This document shows positions 5,959 through 14,296 of a stretch of DNA of 23,469 bases, piece after piece. Both the position numbers and the translations under genes were made by a program. A model generated the notes under the pieces. The model saw only the letters and a list, made by a program, of their open reading frames with translations, was not told the origin of the DNA and did not search any database. Position 1 is the first letter of the stretch; each line of letters begins with the position of its first letter. The DNA is from DP-20 sp964539925 (GTDB taxonomy: Bacteria; Desulfobacterota; Binatia; UBA9968), in NCBI GenBank assembly GCA_964539925.1, contig CAZILB010000052.1:1-23469 (forward strand), in the 5' to 3' direction.

Positions 5959-8865
5959 TTAATTTTTGAGGCGGATACCGATCTTCGATAGGCGTTGCTT
6001 CCACACTGCCCGTTTTTCGATGTCTTGCCAGTCCTCGATCTCGAATTTTGCGAGCTGGGATCTTTTCTCCTTCAGTTCAGTCATGAGGTCTTGAATCAGC
6101 TTATCGCGGGACTTGAGGAGATCGTTTCGCTCGCTCAACAGGGACTCCACGGCTCTTGCGTCGCCATCCGGTTCGCCGGCCGCTCCCGGGGCGACGGCCA
6201 GATGCGCGCTCGAAACCTGGCTTGCGCGAAGACGCTCTTCCTGAAGCGCGCTTTCGGCCCGCGCCTTGGCCGATTCCGTCTCTCCCAGTCGTTGAGTGAT
6301 GAGCTGAATTTGATTGCGCAGCTCGGCGAGTTCCGCGCCGCTGTTTTCCAAAAGCCTGTGCTTCTCTTCCAGTTGACGTTCAACGGACTGAAGCTTGGCA
6401 ACCATGCGCTTCTCCGCTTCTTCGGCGGCGGACTCCCCGGTCTCCAAAAGCGCTGTTTTTTCCCGAAGTTGCTCCTGAAACAAACGATCCGACCGCTCCC
6501 GCTGCGCACCGAGTTCGGCGAGATTCTGCGTTAGCTCCGCCACCTTAGCCATGAGCCCGTCGATCTCGGCATCGCGAGTTTCCGCGATGCGCTGTTTCTC
6601 GCGCACTTGCGCTTCCAGGGATCGGCGATCCTCCGCGAATCGGTCCGCCGCAGCCTTCAATGCCGCGTCTCTTGCCTGCAGCAGCTCCTTGCTGCGCTTG
6701 AGCTCGTGCCGTAGCGCATTCGCCTCCTGATCCTTCGAAGTGCCGAGCGCGCCGACCTGCTCGCTCAACTGGCGGGCTTTGGAAACGACGGTTTGGAGTT
6801 CCCGCTCGCGAGTCCGCAGCGTTTCCCGATGTTCGGTCAACTCGCTTTCCAGGGTCTTGACCTTTGCCGTCAAACGCTCTTCAAGCGACCTGAAAGCCCT
6901 CTCCTTCTCCTCGAGCAGCGCGCTTTTTCGTCGCGCGTCCTCTTGGAGCGCATTCATGGCCTGCTCGGTTGACGAATTCAATTCGCCGAGTTGCCTCTTG
7001 AAATCCTGCAACTCAGAGTCCCGAGCTTGGAGAAGGCTATTTTTTTCAAGCAGTTGGCGTTCAATGTCCCGTAGTTTTGCGGTCTGATTTTCCGCTAAAG
7101 TCTTGAGCGTCGCCGCCTGCGTGTCGTTGGACCGCAGCAGTTCATCCTTTTGGCTGAGCGCCTCTCGCAGCAGCCGATCCGCTTCCTCCCTGGCCGCAGC
7201 CAGTTCGGCCGCTCGTTGGTTAAGCGCCGCAACCTCCGAGCGCAGCGATGCCACTTCCGCATCCCTGCCACCGACCGACCTCTGCCGTTCCGAAAGCTGC
7301 TTTTCGAGCGTCTCGATTTTCGATTTGAGACTTTCTTCCAACAGCTTATGAGCGGAATCAGCAGCTCGCCGGTTCTCCGCCTCCTTGCTAAGCTGTCGCT
7401 GCAGCGACACTACGGTGCGTTCGCTGGCGGTTTTGATCTTGGTTGATTGCTCGGCCACGGTCGCAATTTGAGCTTTAAGCTCGGTAATTTCCCTCTCGCG
7501 GCTTATGAGCGATTCACGGCGTTCGCTAAGCTGCCCATGCAGCTCCTTGATTTCCTTACCGAGACGGTCTTGCAATGCCCGATTGGCAACCTCCTGTTGT
7601 TCACCCAGCCGCTGCGTTTTAAGAACCTCTTCGGCGAGAGATCTCTCCGTTTGCTCTTTCGCGGCGGCCATGTCGTTCGATCGTTGTGTGACCGCTTTCA
7701 ACTCCGCTTTGAGGCCCTTCAATTCGTCGTCGCGCACCTGCAGCAAGAGATCTTTCTGCGCCAACTCATCGTGCAGCCCCCGAGCGGTCACATTTCGCTT
7801 TTGCTCCAATTCCTCGATGAGGGAATCTTTCGCGCGCAGCGCCTCCTGCGCCTTCAAAGAATCCTGCTGGTAGAGCTGCTCGGCGCGCTCTTTGGCCGCC
7901 GTTGACTCGCCGAGCTGCTTTTGCAATGCCCTCATTTCGGCGTCGAGGCCTCTCAAGTGCCGATCCTTTTCGCTTAATTGGGCCTCGAGAGCTTTGAATT
8001 TTTCGCTCAAACGTTTTTCTTCGCTCCTGATCGACAGTTCGTTCGCTTCGAGGACCTCGCTTTTTTGCGTCAGTTCTTGCCGCAGCAGGTCTTCCGAGCG
8101 TTTTTTTGCAGCTTCCAGATCGCCAAACCGATGGCTCAAGCTGCCCAACTCGGCCTTAAGAGCCTCCAACTCTTCGTCGCGGCTCTTCAACAGCGCGCTC
8201 TTCTCGCGCAGCTGGCTTTCCCAAATCTTGTTCTTGCCATCGAACGCCGATTGCAACTCCTTGAGCGTGGCATCCTTTTGTTGGAGGATTCGATGGGCTT
8301 CCGCAAGCTCGAGGCGGAGCGACCTCTCGGCGGGAGCTGCGGAAGATTCCGCAGCGGTCAAAGCGCCGTCGCCGGACCTGAGTTTCGTCAAGTCAGCGTC
8401 GCGGATGTTCAGGAGTCTTTCCTTCTCATCGAGCTCGACGACCAGTCTTTCGATTTTATCAATGCTGGCTTCAAGATCCCGCATGGCGGAATCCCGGGCC
8501 TGGCGTTCATGCCTGCCCTTCCATACTTCCTCTTGTAAAAGGCTCTCCGTCTCCGTTTTTGCCGCCCCGATCGTCATGAGCCTGCGCTGCAGTGATTGCA
8601 ATTCGCGGTCGCGCAGCAGCTTGAACCCGATGACAAAAATGACCGCCGCGAAAGTCCCGACGCTGGCGAACAAAATAGTGTTGGGCGGGAGTGCGTCAAG
8701 GAAGTTGCGCACCGGCGAGGCGATGCCTTGCTTCAGGGTATCGGCCAATAGCCAACGTAAGTAATTCGCTTCGAGTTCATTATCCCGGAAATGGAGGAAA
8801 ACGATCGTCCCCAAAATGACGCTCGCCAGGATCAGCAGGATTAATAACTTTTCTCGCGTCCGCAT
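5959..8865 (-). CDS. Large membrane-anchored coiled-coil protein built from ~78-residue repeats
   Basis: A 968-residue protein. The N-terminus has two hydrophobic helices, about residues 7-25 and 63-83, with a short loop between that contains LDALPPN, so both ends should face the cytoplasm. From about residue 90 onward it is almost pure charged coiled coil (Glu, Lys, Arg, Leu, Ala, Gln). A unit with the pattern QL-x-EK-xxx-L-xx-RD-x-EL-xx-L recurs about ten times (see the repeat entry). The C-terminal 60 residues (LSERNDLLKSRDKL, EIEDWQDIEKRAVWKQR) break the pattern and end in a basic tail. The sequence suggests a long rod anchored in the inner membrane, perhaps a scaffold or spacer. I do not recognise a named family; similarity to myosin, SMC or RecN-type coils would be only compositional. 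Start ATG at 8865; no strong ribosome site is obvious. Confidence 0.85.
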   Translation of the reverse strand: MRTREKLLILLILASVILGTIVFLHFRDNELEANYLRWLLADTLKQGIASPVRNFLDALPPNTILFASVGTFAAVIFVIGFKLLRDRELQSLQRRLMTIGAAKTETESLLQEEVWKGRHERQARDSAMRDLEASIDKIERLVVELDEKERLLNIRDADLTKLRSGDGALTAAESSAAPAERSLRLELAEAHRILQQKDATLKELQSAFDGKNKIWESQLREKSALLKSRDEELEALKAELGSLSHRFGDLEAAKKRSEDLLRQELTQKSEVLEANELSIRSEEKRLSEKFKALEAQLSEKDRHLRGLDAEMRALQKQLGESTAAKERAEQLYQQDSLKAQEALRAKDSLIEELEQKRNVTARGLHDELAQKDLLLQVRDDELKGLKAELKAVTQRSNDMAAAKEQTERSLAEEVLKTQRLGEQQEVANRALQDRLGKEIKELHGQLSERRESLISREREITELKAQIATVAEQSTKIKTASERTVVSLQRQLSKEAENRRAADSAHKLLEESLKSKIETLEKQLSERQRSVGGRDAEVASLRSEVAALNQRAAELAAAREEADRLLREALSQKDELLRSNDTQAATLKTLAENQTAKLRDIERQLLEKNSLLQARDSELQDFKRQLGELNSSTEQAMNALQEDARRKSALLEEKERAFRSLEERLTAKVKTLESELTEHRETLRTRERELQTVVSKARQLSEQVGALGTSKDQEANALRHELKRSKELLQARDAALKAAADRFAEDRRSLEAQVREKQRIAETRDAEIDGLMAKVAELTQNLAELGAQRERSDRLFQEQLREKTALLETGESAAEEAEKRMVAKLQSVERQLEEKHRLLENSGAELAELRNQIQLITQRLGETESAKARAESALQEERLRASQVSSAHLAVAPGAAGEPDGDARAVESLLSERNDLLKSRDKLIQDLMTELKEKRSQLAKFEIEDWQDIEKRAVWKQRLSKIGIRLKN
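6142..8439 (-). repeat. Ten imperfect ~78-residue coding repeats in the coiled-coil gene
   Basis: Units begin at residues 143, 217, 295, 366, 444, 522, 603, 674, 752 and 830. Spacings are 74, 78, 71, 78, 78, 81, 71, 78 and 78 residues, so five intervals are exactly 78 and two are one heptad shorter. Each unit opens with a motif such as QLREKSALLKSRDEELEAL. The DNA copies have diverged, so the amplification is old or under protein-level constraint. Confidence 0.8.
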
Positions 8866-9039
8866 AGGGCGTAGGCCTCGCTCAGCTCCAGCCTGTCTTC
8901 AACGTCCGTGAACCGCCGCATTTTACGCTAACCGGCACGGATTGCCAAAGCCTTTTCGCCGCTATGGCACCCTGTCCGCCGGTAATCGACAATCGACCGC
9001 CAAAATACTCCAATTGACGACAATCATTCAATGAGAATG

Positions 9040-9057
9040 AGCGCGGAAAGCCGCGCT
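9040..9057 (-). terminator. Hairpin downstream of the 84-residue gene
   Basis: AGCGCGG (9040-9046) pairs with CCGCGCT (9051-9057) across a four-base loop, 94 bases beyond the stop of the small minus-strand gene at 9151. It lacks a proper T run on that strand, so termination is only a possibility. The rest of 8866-9150 shows nothing I can support. Confidence 0.3.
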
Positions 9058-9150
9058 TCTTATCGGCGGCCGAAACCCTCATCGCGCCGACGGCACGGGC
9101 TTCAGCCGGCTGGACTCCGTTTGCGCGCCGCCCGCCGGCCGCGCGCTGTC

Positions 9151-9405
9151 CTACGGCTTGGTTTTCAACCGTTGATCATTCTCTTCAATAAATTTCTTGA
9201 TCTCCTCCACTTGGTCGAGCAATCGGAGCCATTGCTCCTTGTAGAGGGTCACGGGAAATCGGCCCAGCCCGTAAACCGACAGGCCGCCTTTCTCGCTGAC
9301 CTTAAGCCGCAGGACTCCGGGCTTGCGCTGCTCCGCTTGCTCGCGCAACGATCGGTTTTCCTCTTCGAGGCGCGCCAATTTCTTTTCCAGTGTTTCTTCC
9401 GCCAT
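9151..9405 (-). CDS. Small conserved-looking protein, 84 residues, function unknown
   Basis: The first 27 residues are a charged coiled-coil segment (LEKKLARLEEENRSLREQ). A compact part follows with KVSEKGGLSVYGLGRFPVTLYKEQW and a second helical segment, LLDQVEEIKKFIEEN. The middle, with its Gly/Tyr/Phe pattern, looks like a small conserved domain and not a random frame, but I cannot name it. ATG at 9405 has GGAGG seven bases upstream, which supports real translation. It is soluble, with no membrane segment. It lies upstream of the large coiled-coil gene on the same strand with a 285-base gap, so co-transcription is possible but not shown. The 9406-9586 spacer to the divergent amidohydrolase gene would hold both promoters. 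Confidence 0.7.
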   Translation of the reverse strand: MAEETLEKKLARLEEENRSLREQAEQRKPGVLRLKVSEKGGLSVYGLGRFPVTLYKEQWLRLLDQVEEIKKFIEENDQRLKTKP

Positions 9406-9586
9406 ACAACCTCCGAAACGAGATTTTTCGCCGGACGATCAATTCTTATCGCAAACTCTGGCGCAAGGCGAGACGGACGGCGGGCTCGCGCGCGCTTGAA
9501 GCGGGCGCCGATCTCGGATTATATGAACCCAATCAGCAACATTTCACGACCGGCACCCGGTCGTACACATAGGGGAGGATAGCCGC

Positions 9587-10672
9587 ATGAACGCTAAACT
9601 CGGCACTCGAATCATCGACGGCGACGGCCACATCATGGAGGACAACGCCGGAATCATCGCGCATATGGAAGGCGCTTATCGCGAGATCGCCGGGCGCAAA
9701 GGCATTTGTTTTCCGCCCCTGGATCACCTCCACTCGGGGCGCGCCGTGGAGACACCGCCGCAACGGGACCAGCGCGCGCCGGTAGGACCCCGGGGCTGGC
9801 TTGAGTTTCTCGACGATGTCGGCATCGAGTGGACCGTAATGTACCCGACCCAGGCGCTCTCCTACGGCAAAATCGTCAGCCGCGATTACGCGGTGGCGGT
9901 TTGCCGGGCCTACAACGACTGGGTGGCCGAGACTTATCTAAAGTTCAACCCGCGCTTCAAAGCCATGGCGATCATTCCGATGCAAGACCCGGAGGAAGCG
10001 GCCAAAGAGCTGCGCCGGGCGGTTACTGAACTCGGCATGCTGGGGGCGATGATGCCATCCAATGGCCTCGCTCAGCCCTTGGGCGCAAAGCAGTTTTGGC
10101 CGGTTTATGCCGAGGCCGACCGCCTCGGCTGTTGCCTCGCCGTGCACGGCGGCGCCCACGACCGCTTCGGCATGGACCATATGAACATGTACGTGCCGGT
10201 GCATGCCCTCGGACACCCCTGGGGCTTGACCATCAACTGCGCCGATATTCTTTACAACGGCATCTTCGAACGTTTTCCCCGAGTGCGCATCGCCTTTTTG
10301 GAGGGCGGCGTGGCATGGCTGCTGCTCCTTCTCGAAAGGCTGCACGCCTCCCACGAGACTCATTTCCAGTACATCCCGGAAGGCGAGTTCGGCGTGCGCG
10401 AGGAAGAAGATCCGGCGAAGCGGATGAAGCAACTCATCCGGGACGGCCGCCTCTATCTCGGCATCGAGACCGAAGAGCTAACCATGCCTTTTGCGATCAA
10501 GACCGTCGGCAACAAGCCTTTCCTCTACTCCTCGGATTTTCCGCATGAAGTGACCAATGAAAGCTGCAAGCACGACATCGGCGAGCTGATGGAAAGCGGC
10601 GAGATCGGCGAAGACGATAAGGCCGGCATGCTCTGGCGCAACTCGGAGACCTTTTACAAGCTGCCGCTGTAA
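9587..10672 (+). CDS. Amidohydrolase family 2 (ACMSD-like) metal-dependent hydrolase or decarboxylase
   Basis: A 361-residue TIM-barrel enzyme of the amidohydrolase-2 family, whose members hydrolyse or decarboxylate ring-type carboxylates with a bound divalent metal. Visible signature: DGDGHIME near the N-terminus (Asp13 and His15), MAIIPMQDPEEAAKEL typical of the family's middle, VHGG with His187, LEGGVAWL (238-245) and SSDFPHE with Asp317, the usual late metal/catalytic Asp. The family length is about 300-400. Start ATG at 9587 has GGGGAGGA upstream. There is no signal peptide, so it is cytoplasmic. It is followed by an alcohol dehydrogenase and a VOC protein on the same strand (90- and 52-base gaps), which suggests a small catabolic operon. 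The substrate cannot be assigned; aromatic acid decarboxylase and lactone or amide hydrolase are both possible. Confidence 0.88.
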   Translation: MNAKLGTRIIDGDGHIMEDNAGIIAHMEGAYREIAGRKGICFPPLDHLHSGRAVETPPQRDQRAPVGPRGWLEFLDDVGIEWTVMYPTQALSYGKIVSRDYAVAVCRAYNDWVAETYLKFNPRFKAMAIIPMQDPEEAAKELRRAVTELGMLGAMMPSNGLAQPLGAKQFWPVYAEADRLGCCLAVHGGAHDRFGMDHMNMYVPVHALGHPWGLTINCADILYNGIFERFPRVRIAFLEGGVAWLLLLLERLHASHETHFQYIPEGEFGVREEEDPAKRMKQLIRDGRLYLGIETEELTMPFAIKTVGNKPFLYSSDFPHEVTNESCKHDIGELMESGEIGEDDKAGMLWRNSETFYKLPL

Positions 10673-10688
10673 GAAGAGCAGAAGAAGA

Positions 10689-10724
10689 GTTCAAAGCGTT
10701 CAAGCCGTTCAAATTGTTCAAGCC
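10689..10724. repeat. 9-base-period GTTCAA repeat, locus A
   Basis: Four units of nine bases, each starting GTTCAA, at 10689, 10698, 10707 and 10716 with variable last three bases. They lie in the 90-base gap after the amidohydrolase stop. The same motif, as TTGAAC on the plus strand, recurs at 12263-12295 and 16264-16308. Confidence 0.85.
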
Positions 10725-10762
10725 GTCGGACTCGATGGCTCGCTACTAACAAAGGATTCACG

Positions 10763-11848
10763 ATGGACACCTGCCGCGCCGCTGTCATCACCGAGCACAA
10801 CAAACCGCTCACTATCCAGCAAGTACCGATCCCAGAGCTCGATCCGGGATCCCTGCTTATAAAAATCACCGCCTCGACGCTCTGCGGCACCGACGTGCAC
10901 CGCTGGCACGGCCCGCTCAGCGAAGGCGATTCGCTGCCGATCATCACCGGCCACGAACCATGCGGCACCGTCGAAGATATCGCCGGCGAGCGCACCGATA
11001 TCCTTGGCAACCCGGTCAAGCGCGGCGACAGAATCGTCTGGAGTTACGTCGCCTGCGGCTCTTGCTATTATTGCGCGGTGGCGCTGCAGCCCTGCATCTG
11101 CCCCGGTCGCGCCTCCTGGGGCCACAACCGCAGCGACCAGCACCCCTATCTCCTCGGCAGTTGCGCCGAATACATGTACGTCCCGAAAGAATGCCTGATC
11201 ATCAAGGTACCTGAGGAAGTGACCTCGGCTTCGGCGGCCGCGTCAGCCTGCGCTTATCGTACCGTCATGCACGGCTTCGACCGGCTGGGAGCGATCAAGA
11301 GCCACGAGACTGTCGTCATTCAGGGCAGCGGTCCGCTCGGCAACTTCGCCACCGCGGTGGCCAAGGACCATGGCGCCAAAAAAGTGCTGGTCATCGGCGC
11401 TCCCGCCAATCGGTTGGAAGTGACCAAACGCATGGGCGCGGACGCGGTGCTCAACCTCGAAGAGGTAACCGATGAGAAACAGCGCCGCCAGTGGGTCAAA
11501 GACCACACCGACGGGCGCGGCGCGGACGTGGTTATTCAAGTCGCCAACAACTTGGCGGTGCCCGAAGGCCTAGCGCTGCTCCGCGGTGGCGGCCGCTACT
11601 TGAACATCGGCGCCGGCGGCAAAGCGAATATCGCGGTGGAAAAAATTCCACAAGAAATGCTTTTCATCACTGTGCGCTCCGCCGAGCCGCGCCACTGGTT
11701 GCAAGCCATCGACTTCCTCGCGTCGCGCAAAAAAACCTTTCCGTTCGAGGAGATGATCAGCAAGAGTTACACGCTCGACCAGATCAACGACGCGATGCAA
11801 GCGATGGCGAGCTATTCGGTGGTGAAAGCGGTTATTAATTTGAGCTGA
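10763..11848 (+). CDS. Zinc-binding alcohol dehydrogenase, MDR superfamily
   Basis: A 361-residue medium-chain dehydrogenase, which oxidises alcohols or reduces aldehydes with NAD(P). Catalytic-zinc ligands are visible as Cys41 in CGTDVH and His64-Glu65 in GHEPCG. The structural-zinc set is complete: Cys98, Cys101, Cys104 and Cys112. The Rossmann motif is GSGPLG (188-193). The second strand ends VLVIGAP with no acidic residue, so cofactor choice is open. There are no membrane or signal segments. ATG at 10763 follows AAAGGA. It sits between the amidohydrolase and VOC genes on the same strand. The substrate is unknown; an alcohol or aldehyde made by the neighbouring pathway is the obvious guess. 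Confidence 0.92.
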   Translation: MDTCRAAVITEHNKPLTIQQVPIPELDPGSLLIKITASTLCGTDVHRWHGPLSEGDSLPIITGHEPCGTVEDIAGERTDILGNPVKRGDRIVWSYVACGSCYYCAVALQPCICPGRASWGHNRSDQHPYLLGSCAEYMYVPKECLIIKVPEEVTSASAAASACAYRTVMHGFDRLGAIKSHETVVIQGSGPLGNFATAVAKDHGAKKVLVIGAPANRLEVTKRMGADAVLNLEEVTDEKQRRQWVKDHTDGRGADVVIQVANNLAVPEGLALLRGGGRYLNIGAGGKANIAVEKIPQEMLFITVRSAEPRHWLQAIDFLASRKKTFPFEEMISKSYTLDQINDAMQAMASYSVVKAVINLS

Positions 11849-11900
11849 GCCAACGGCTCACCGGCCGCAGCGCGCGCCCGCAGACCCAAGGAGGATCTCG

Positions 11901-12257
11901 ATGAACTATCAGCTGGAGCATATCGCCATTTACACCAGGGACATTGCCGAATCGATCAAGTTCTACGAAAAGTTCTTCGGCGGGCATCCGACGCCGATCA
12001 GGAAGGGCAGCGCCGGTTACGGCTTTTGTTTTGTCAGGATCGCCGGCGCGCCGTCGATCCAACTGATGGAGTCGGCCGGCCAGGCCGGCGTGCACCACTA
12101 CGGCTACGTCACCGACGACATCGACCAGGCGGCTAGGGAGTTTAGAGAAAAAGGCGCCGAGATCCTGCGCGAAAACCGCGACGCGTCGGGTAAACTCACC
12201 ACCATCTTCGTCAAAGATCCCAACGGGCTGGAACTGGAAATTAGAAGCCCGCGCTAA
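11901..12257 (+). CDS. VOC (glyoxalase/dioxygenase superfamily) protein
   Basis: A 118-residue single-subunit vicinal oxygen chelate protein with two beta-alpha-beta-beta-beta modules. The expected metal-ligand positions are present: His7 in LEHIAIY, an acidic or amide residue in IQLME (Gln54/Glu57), His65 or His66 in GVHHYGYV, and a Glu in the final LELEI (Glu111 or Glu113). The KDPNGLELE ending is typical. Members include lactoylglutathione lyase, methylmalonyl-CoA epimerase, extradiol dioxygenases and resistance proteins; length and motifs do not separate these. ATG at 11901 has an excellent AAGGAGGA. It is the last gene of the plus-strand group and converges with the aldehyde ferredoxin oxidoreductase gene. 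Confidence 0.88.
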   Translation: MNYQLEHIAIYTRDIAESIKFYEKFFGGHPTPIRKGSAGYGFCFVRIAGAPSIQLMESAGQAGVHHYGYVTDDIDQAAREFREKGAEILRENRDASGKLTTIFVKDPNGLELEIRSPR

Positions 12258-12262
12258 ACGGT

Positions 12263-12295
12263 TTGAACTCCTTGAACGTTATGAACGGCTTGAGC
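12263..12295. repeat. 9-base-period TTGAAC repeat, locus B
   Basis: TTGAAC at 12263 and 12272, ATGAAC at 12281 and TTGAGC at 12290, exactly nine bases apart, fill most of the 61-base gap between the convergent VOC and AOR genes. This is the same family as loci A and C. Confidence 0.75.
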
Positions 12296-12318
12296 CTGGC
12301 TCTCGGTCCGCGACCGAT

Positions 12319-14211
12319 TCAATCCAACTGCGCCCATTCGTGGAACTCTTCGAGGCCCAATATCTTCAGAGTGTCGACGTAGGGCCGGCCGGTACGTTCG
12401 TGCCGGCCGGACAATTGGTAATAATTGCGCACCATTTCCGGCAGCCAGTTGGCGATGGTGAAGCCTTTGTATTTCCCATCGGGGACGGGATCGAGAAAGC
12501 GCTGTCCCACCTGCTGCCAGTCATGATCGGCGATCCAGCCGCGCTGGGTCGCGAAAATACTTTGCAGGATCGCGCTGCGGTGCCCCGCCGCCATCGCCTC
12601 GTCCATGGTGAAATTCCAACCCGTAGTGGCGTTGAACGAATCGACGACGCTCTTTAGGCCGTCCGGCTTCAAATGCATCTGCGCGAACCAGCAGCCGCCC
12701 ATCAGGCCGACAAACTGGCGGTACTGCTCGGCGATGACGTTTGACTGCGGCCATCCTTTGGGATCATCTCGATCCAAAGGCCCCCATTTCTCGCGGTACT
12801 TGAGATCCGGCGGCGGGTTGGCCGCGCCGCCGCCCTGCGGCTTCATGCCGCCGCTGGCGACGATCTCGCGCAGCATGTTGCTGAAGTGCGGCCGCCAGTC
12901 GTGCATGGCCGGCACGCCCCGTTTGGTGTGCACTACCCATTTGACCGCGTCGCCGCCGATCGCTTCGGCGACTTCGAGCGGCCCGTCGGCGATCAAGTTG
13001 CCCCACTTGCCCTCGCGCCGGGCCGTCATTTCCAATAATTTATCGATCGCCGCGACATTGCCCCATTCCAGGCGCAAGCCGTCGCAATCGGCCTCGGTCA
13101 CCAGCCCCTTTTGGTAGGCCTCGAACAAAACTCCGGCGCCGAAAGCGAAGTGGCCGCATTCGATGCCGAGATCATTGATGCGCTCGGCGAGATAAAGCGT
13201 CGCGTTGCCTTTGACACCGAGGTTCCAAAATGTGTCGAGCCATTCGGCGCCGGCGTTGAAGTGGCCCACGTGACCCTTGAAGTCGCCCTCGCCGATCTCC
13301 ACGTCCCAGGGGCAGAGGCGCGCGCACTGAAAGCAGGGCCGCTGGGTAACCCGATTCTGATCGAAGCCGCGGTTGTGGTCGGCGATCAAGCTGCTCTGCA
13401 TGTTGTTATTGGGCAGCGCTTCCAGATGGCGGGCGTGGCCGACGGTGTAGCGATCGGCCACGGAATACTGCTGCAGCGTTCGGCGCCATCTGAGGCCGGC
13501 TTCGATCAACGCCGCCTTGTCGTGGAGCGGCGGCCGCCGGGTGCCGTGGACGACGATGGCTTTGAGCTTTTTTGAGCCGAAAATCGCGCCGCCACTGTGG
13601 GATGCCGAATGATTGTAGTCGTTGCACAGCATCGCGGCGTGGACCAAGTGCTCGCCCGCCGGGCCGATGCCCATGACTTTCGCGTCTTTGATGCCGACCT
13701 CGGCGCGCAGAAGATCCTCGGTATCGCGCGCCCCCTTGCCCCAATACTTGCCTGCGTCGCGCAGTTCCGGCCGGCCGTCGTTAATGAAGAGATAAGTCGG
13801 TTTGCTCGCGGCGCCTTCGAGAATGACGCCGTCGTAGCCGGCTTGCTTGAGATAAGCCGCCCAATACCCGCTCGCCGCGCCGCGGCCGAGAGAATAGTTG
13901 GTCATGGGACTCAGAAAGACCGCGCACACTTTAGTCCCGCCGGGCGTGAGTCCGGTGCCCGTCAGCGGCCCGGTCATCATCACCATCTTGCTTCTCGGTT
14001 CGTAGGGCTTTGCGTCAAGCGGCAGTTCGCGCATGAGCATGTAAAGCGCCAGCGCCTGCCCGCCGATAAATTTTCTCAGCACCGGCTCCTCGGGCAGATT
14101 TTCGTCTTTCATCGAGCCGCTGGTCAGATCCACCCGCAGGATCTTGCCCATATAACCGCCGGGAAGGGCGGTTTTGCGCTGCGATGGAAAAAGGTCAGAT
14201 GAGTTAGCCAT
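12319..14211 (-). CDS. Aldehyde ferredoxin oxidoreductase family protein (tungsten-pterin)
   Basis: A 630-residue enzyme of the AOR family, which oxidises aldehydes to carboxylic acids using a tungsten bis-pterin and one 4Fe-4S cluster and passes electrons to ferredoxin. The N-terminal signature GGYMGKILRVDLTSG (residues 18-32), MMTGPLTGTGLTPGG (78-92) and the AGYDGVILEG stretch are typical of the pterin-binding domain. Cluster ligands are CFQCARLC (Cys293, Cys296, Cys300) and Cys507 in GGCWF, matching the C-x2-C-x3-C plus distant Cys arrangement. Length is normal. Start ATG at 14211 follows GAGGAA; a shorter start at residue 21 is possible. No ferredoxin or cofactor genes lie in the window. 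It is the last gene of a five-gene minus-strand run with two ThDP enzymes, so aldehydes from 2-oxo acid cleavage are plausible substrates. A divergent non-aldehyde role, as in the BamB relatives, cannot be excluded. Confidence 0.92.
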   Translation of the reverse strand: MANSSDLFPSQRKTALPGGYMGKILRVDLTSGSMKDENLPEEPVLRKFIGGQALALYMLMRELPLDAKPYEPRSKMVMMTGPLTGTGLTPGGTKVCAVFLSPMTNYSLGRGAASGYWAAYLKQAGYDGVILEGAASKPTYLFINDGRPELRDAGKYWGKGARDTEDLLRAEVGIKDAKVMGIGPAGEHLVHAAMLCNDYNHSASHSGGAIFGSKKLKAIVVHGTRRPPLHDKAALIEAGLRWRRTLQQYSVADRYTVGHARHLEALPNNNMQSSLIADHNRGFDQNRVTQRPCFQCARLCPWDVEIGEGDFKGHVGHFNAGAEWLDTFWNLGVKGNATLYLAERINDLGIECGHFAFGAGVLFEAYQKGLVTEADCDGLRLEWGNVAAIDKLLEMTARREGKWGNLIADGPLEVAEAIGGDAVKWVVHTKRGVPAMHDWRPHFSNMLREIVASGGMKPQGGGAANPPPDLKYREKWGPLDRDDPKGWPQSNVIAEQYRQFVGLMGGCWFAQMHLKPDGLKSVVDSFNATTGWNFTMDEAMAAGHRSAILQSIFATQRGWIADHDWQQVGQRFLDPVPDGKYKGFTIANWLPEMVRNYYQLSGRHERTGRPYVDTLKILGLEEFHEWAQLD

Positions 14212-14244
14212 AGAGTTCCTCGACGTTACTTAAGATAAAGGCGA

Positions 14245-14296
14245 AAGGATAAGGGATGAAGGTAAAACAACTTCATCCTTCATCCTTCATCCTTTT
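14245..14296. repeat. Inverted repeat with 7-base tandem CTTCATC units
   Basis: Arm 14245-14261 matches the reverse complement of arm 14271-14287 at 15 of 17 positions, around a nine-base AT-rich spacer. The right side contains three exact tandem copies of CTTCATC (14271-14291) and then a run of T. It lies between the AOR start and the end of the decarboxylase-like gene, and the repeat supplies that gene's stop codon (14287-14289). It may also act as a hairpin in the transcript. Confidence 0.75.

Noticed and set aside
7892..8764. Serine-rich 290-residue plus-strand frame
   Set aside because: It is the complement of the coiled-coil gene; the Ser/Arg/Phe richness comes from antisense reading of Glu/Lys/Ala/Leu codons.
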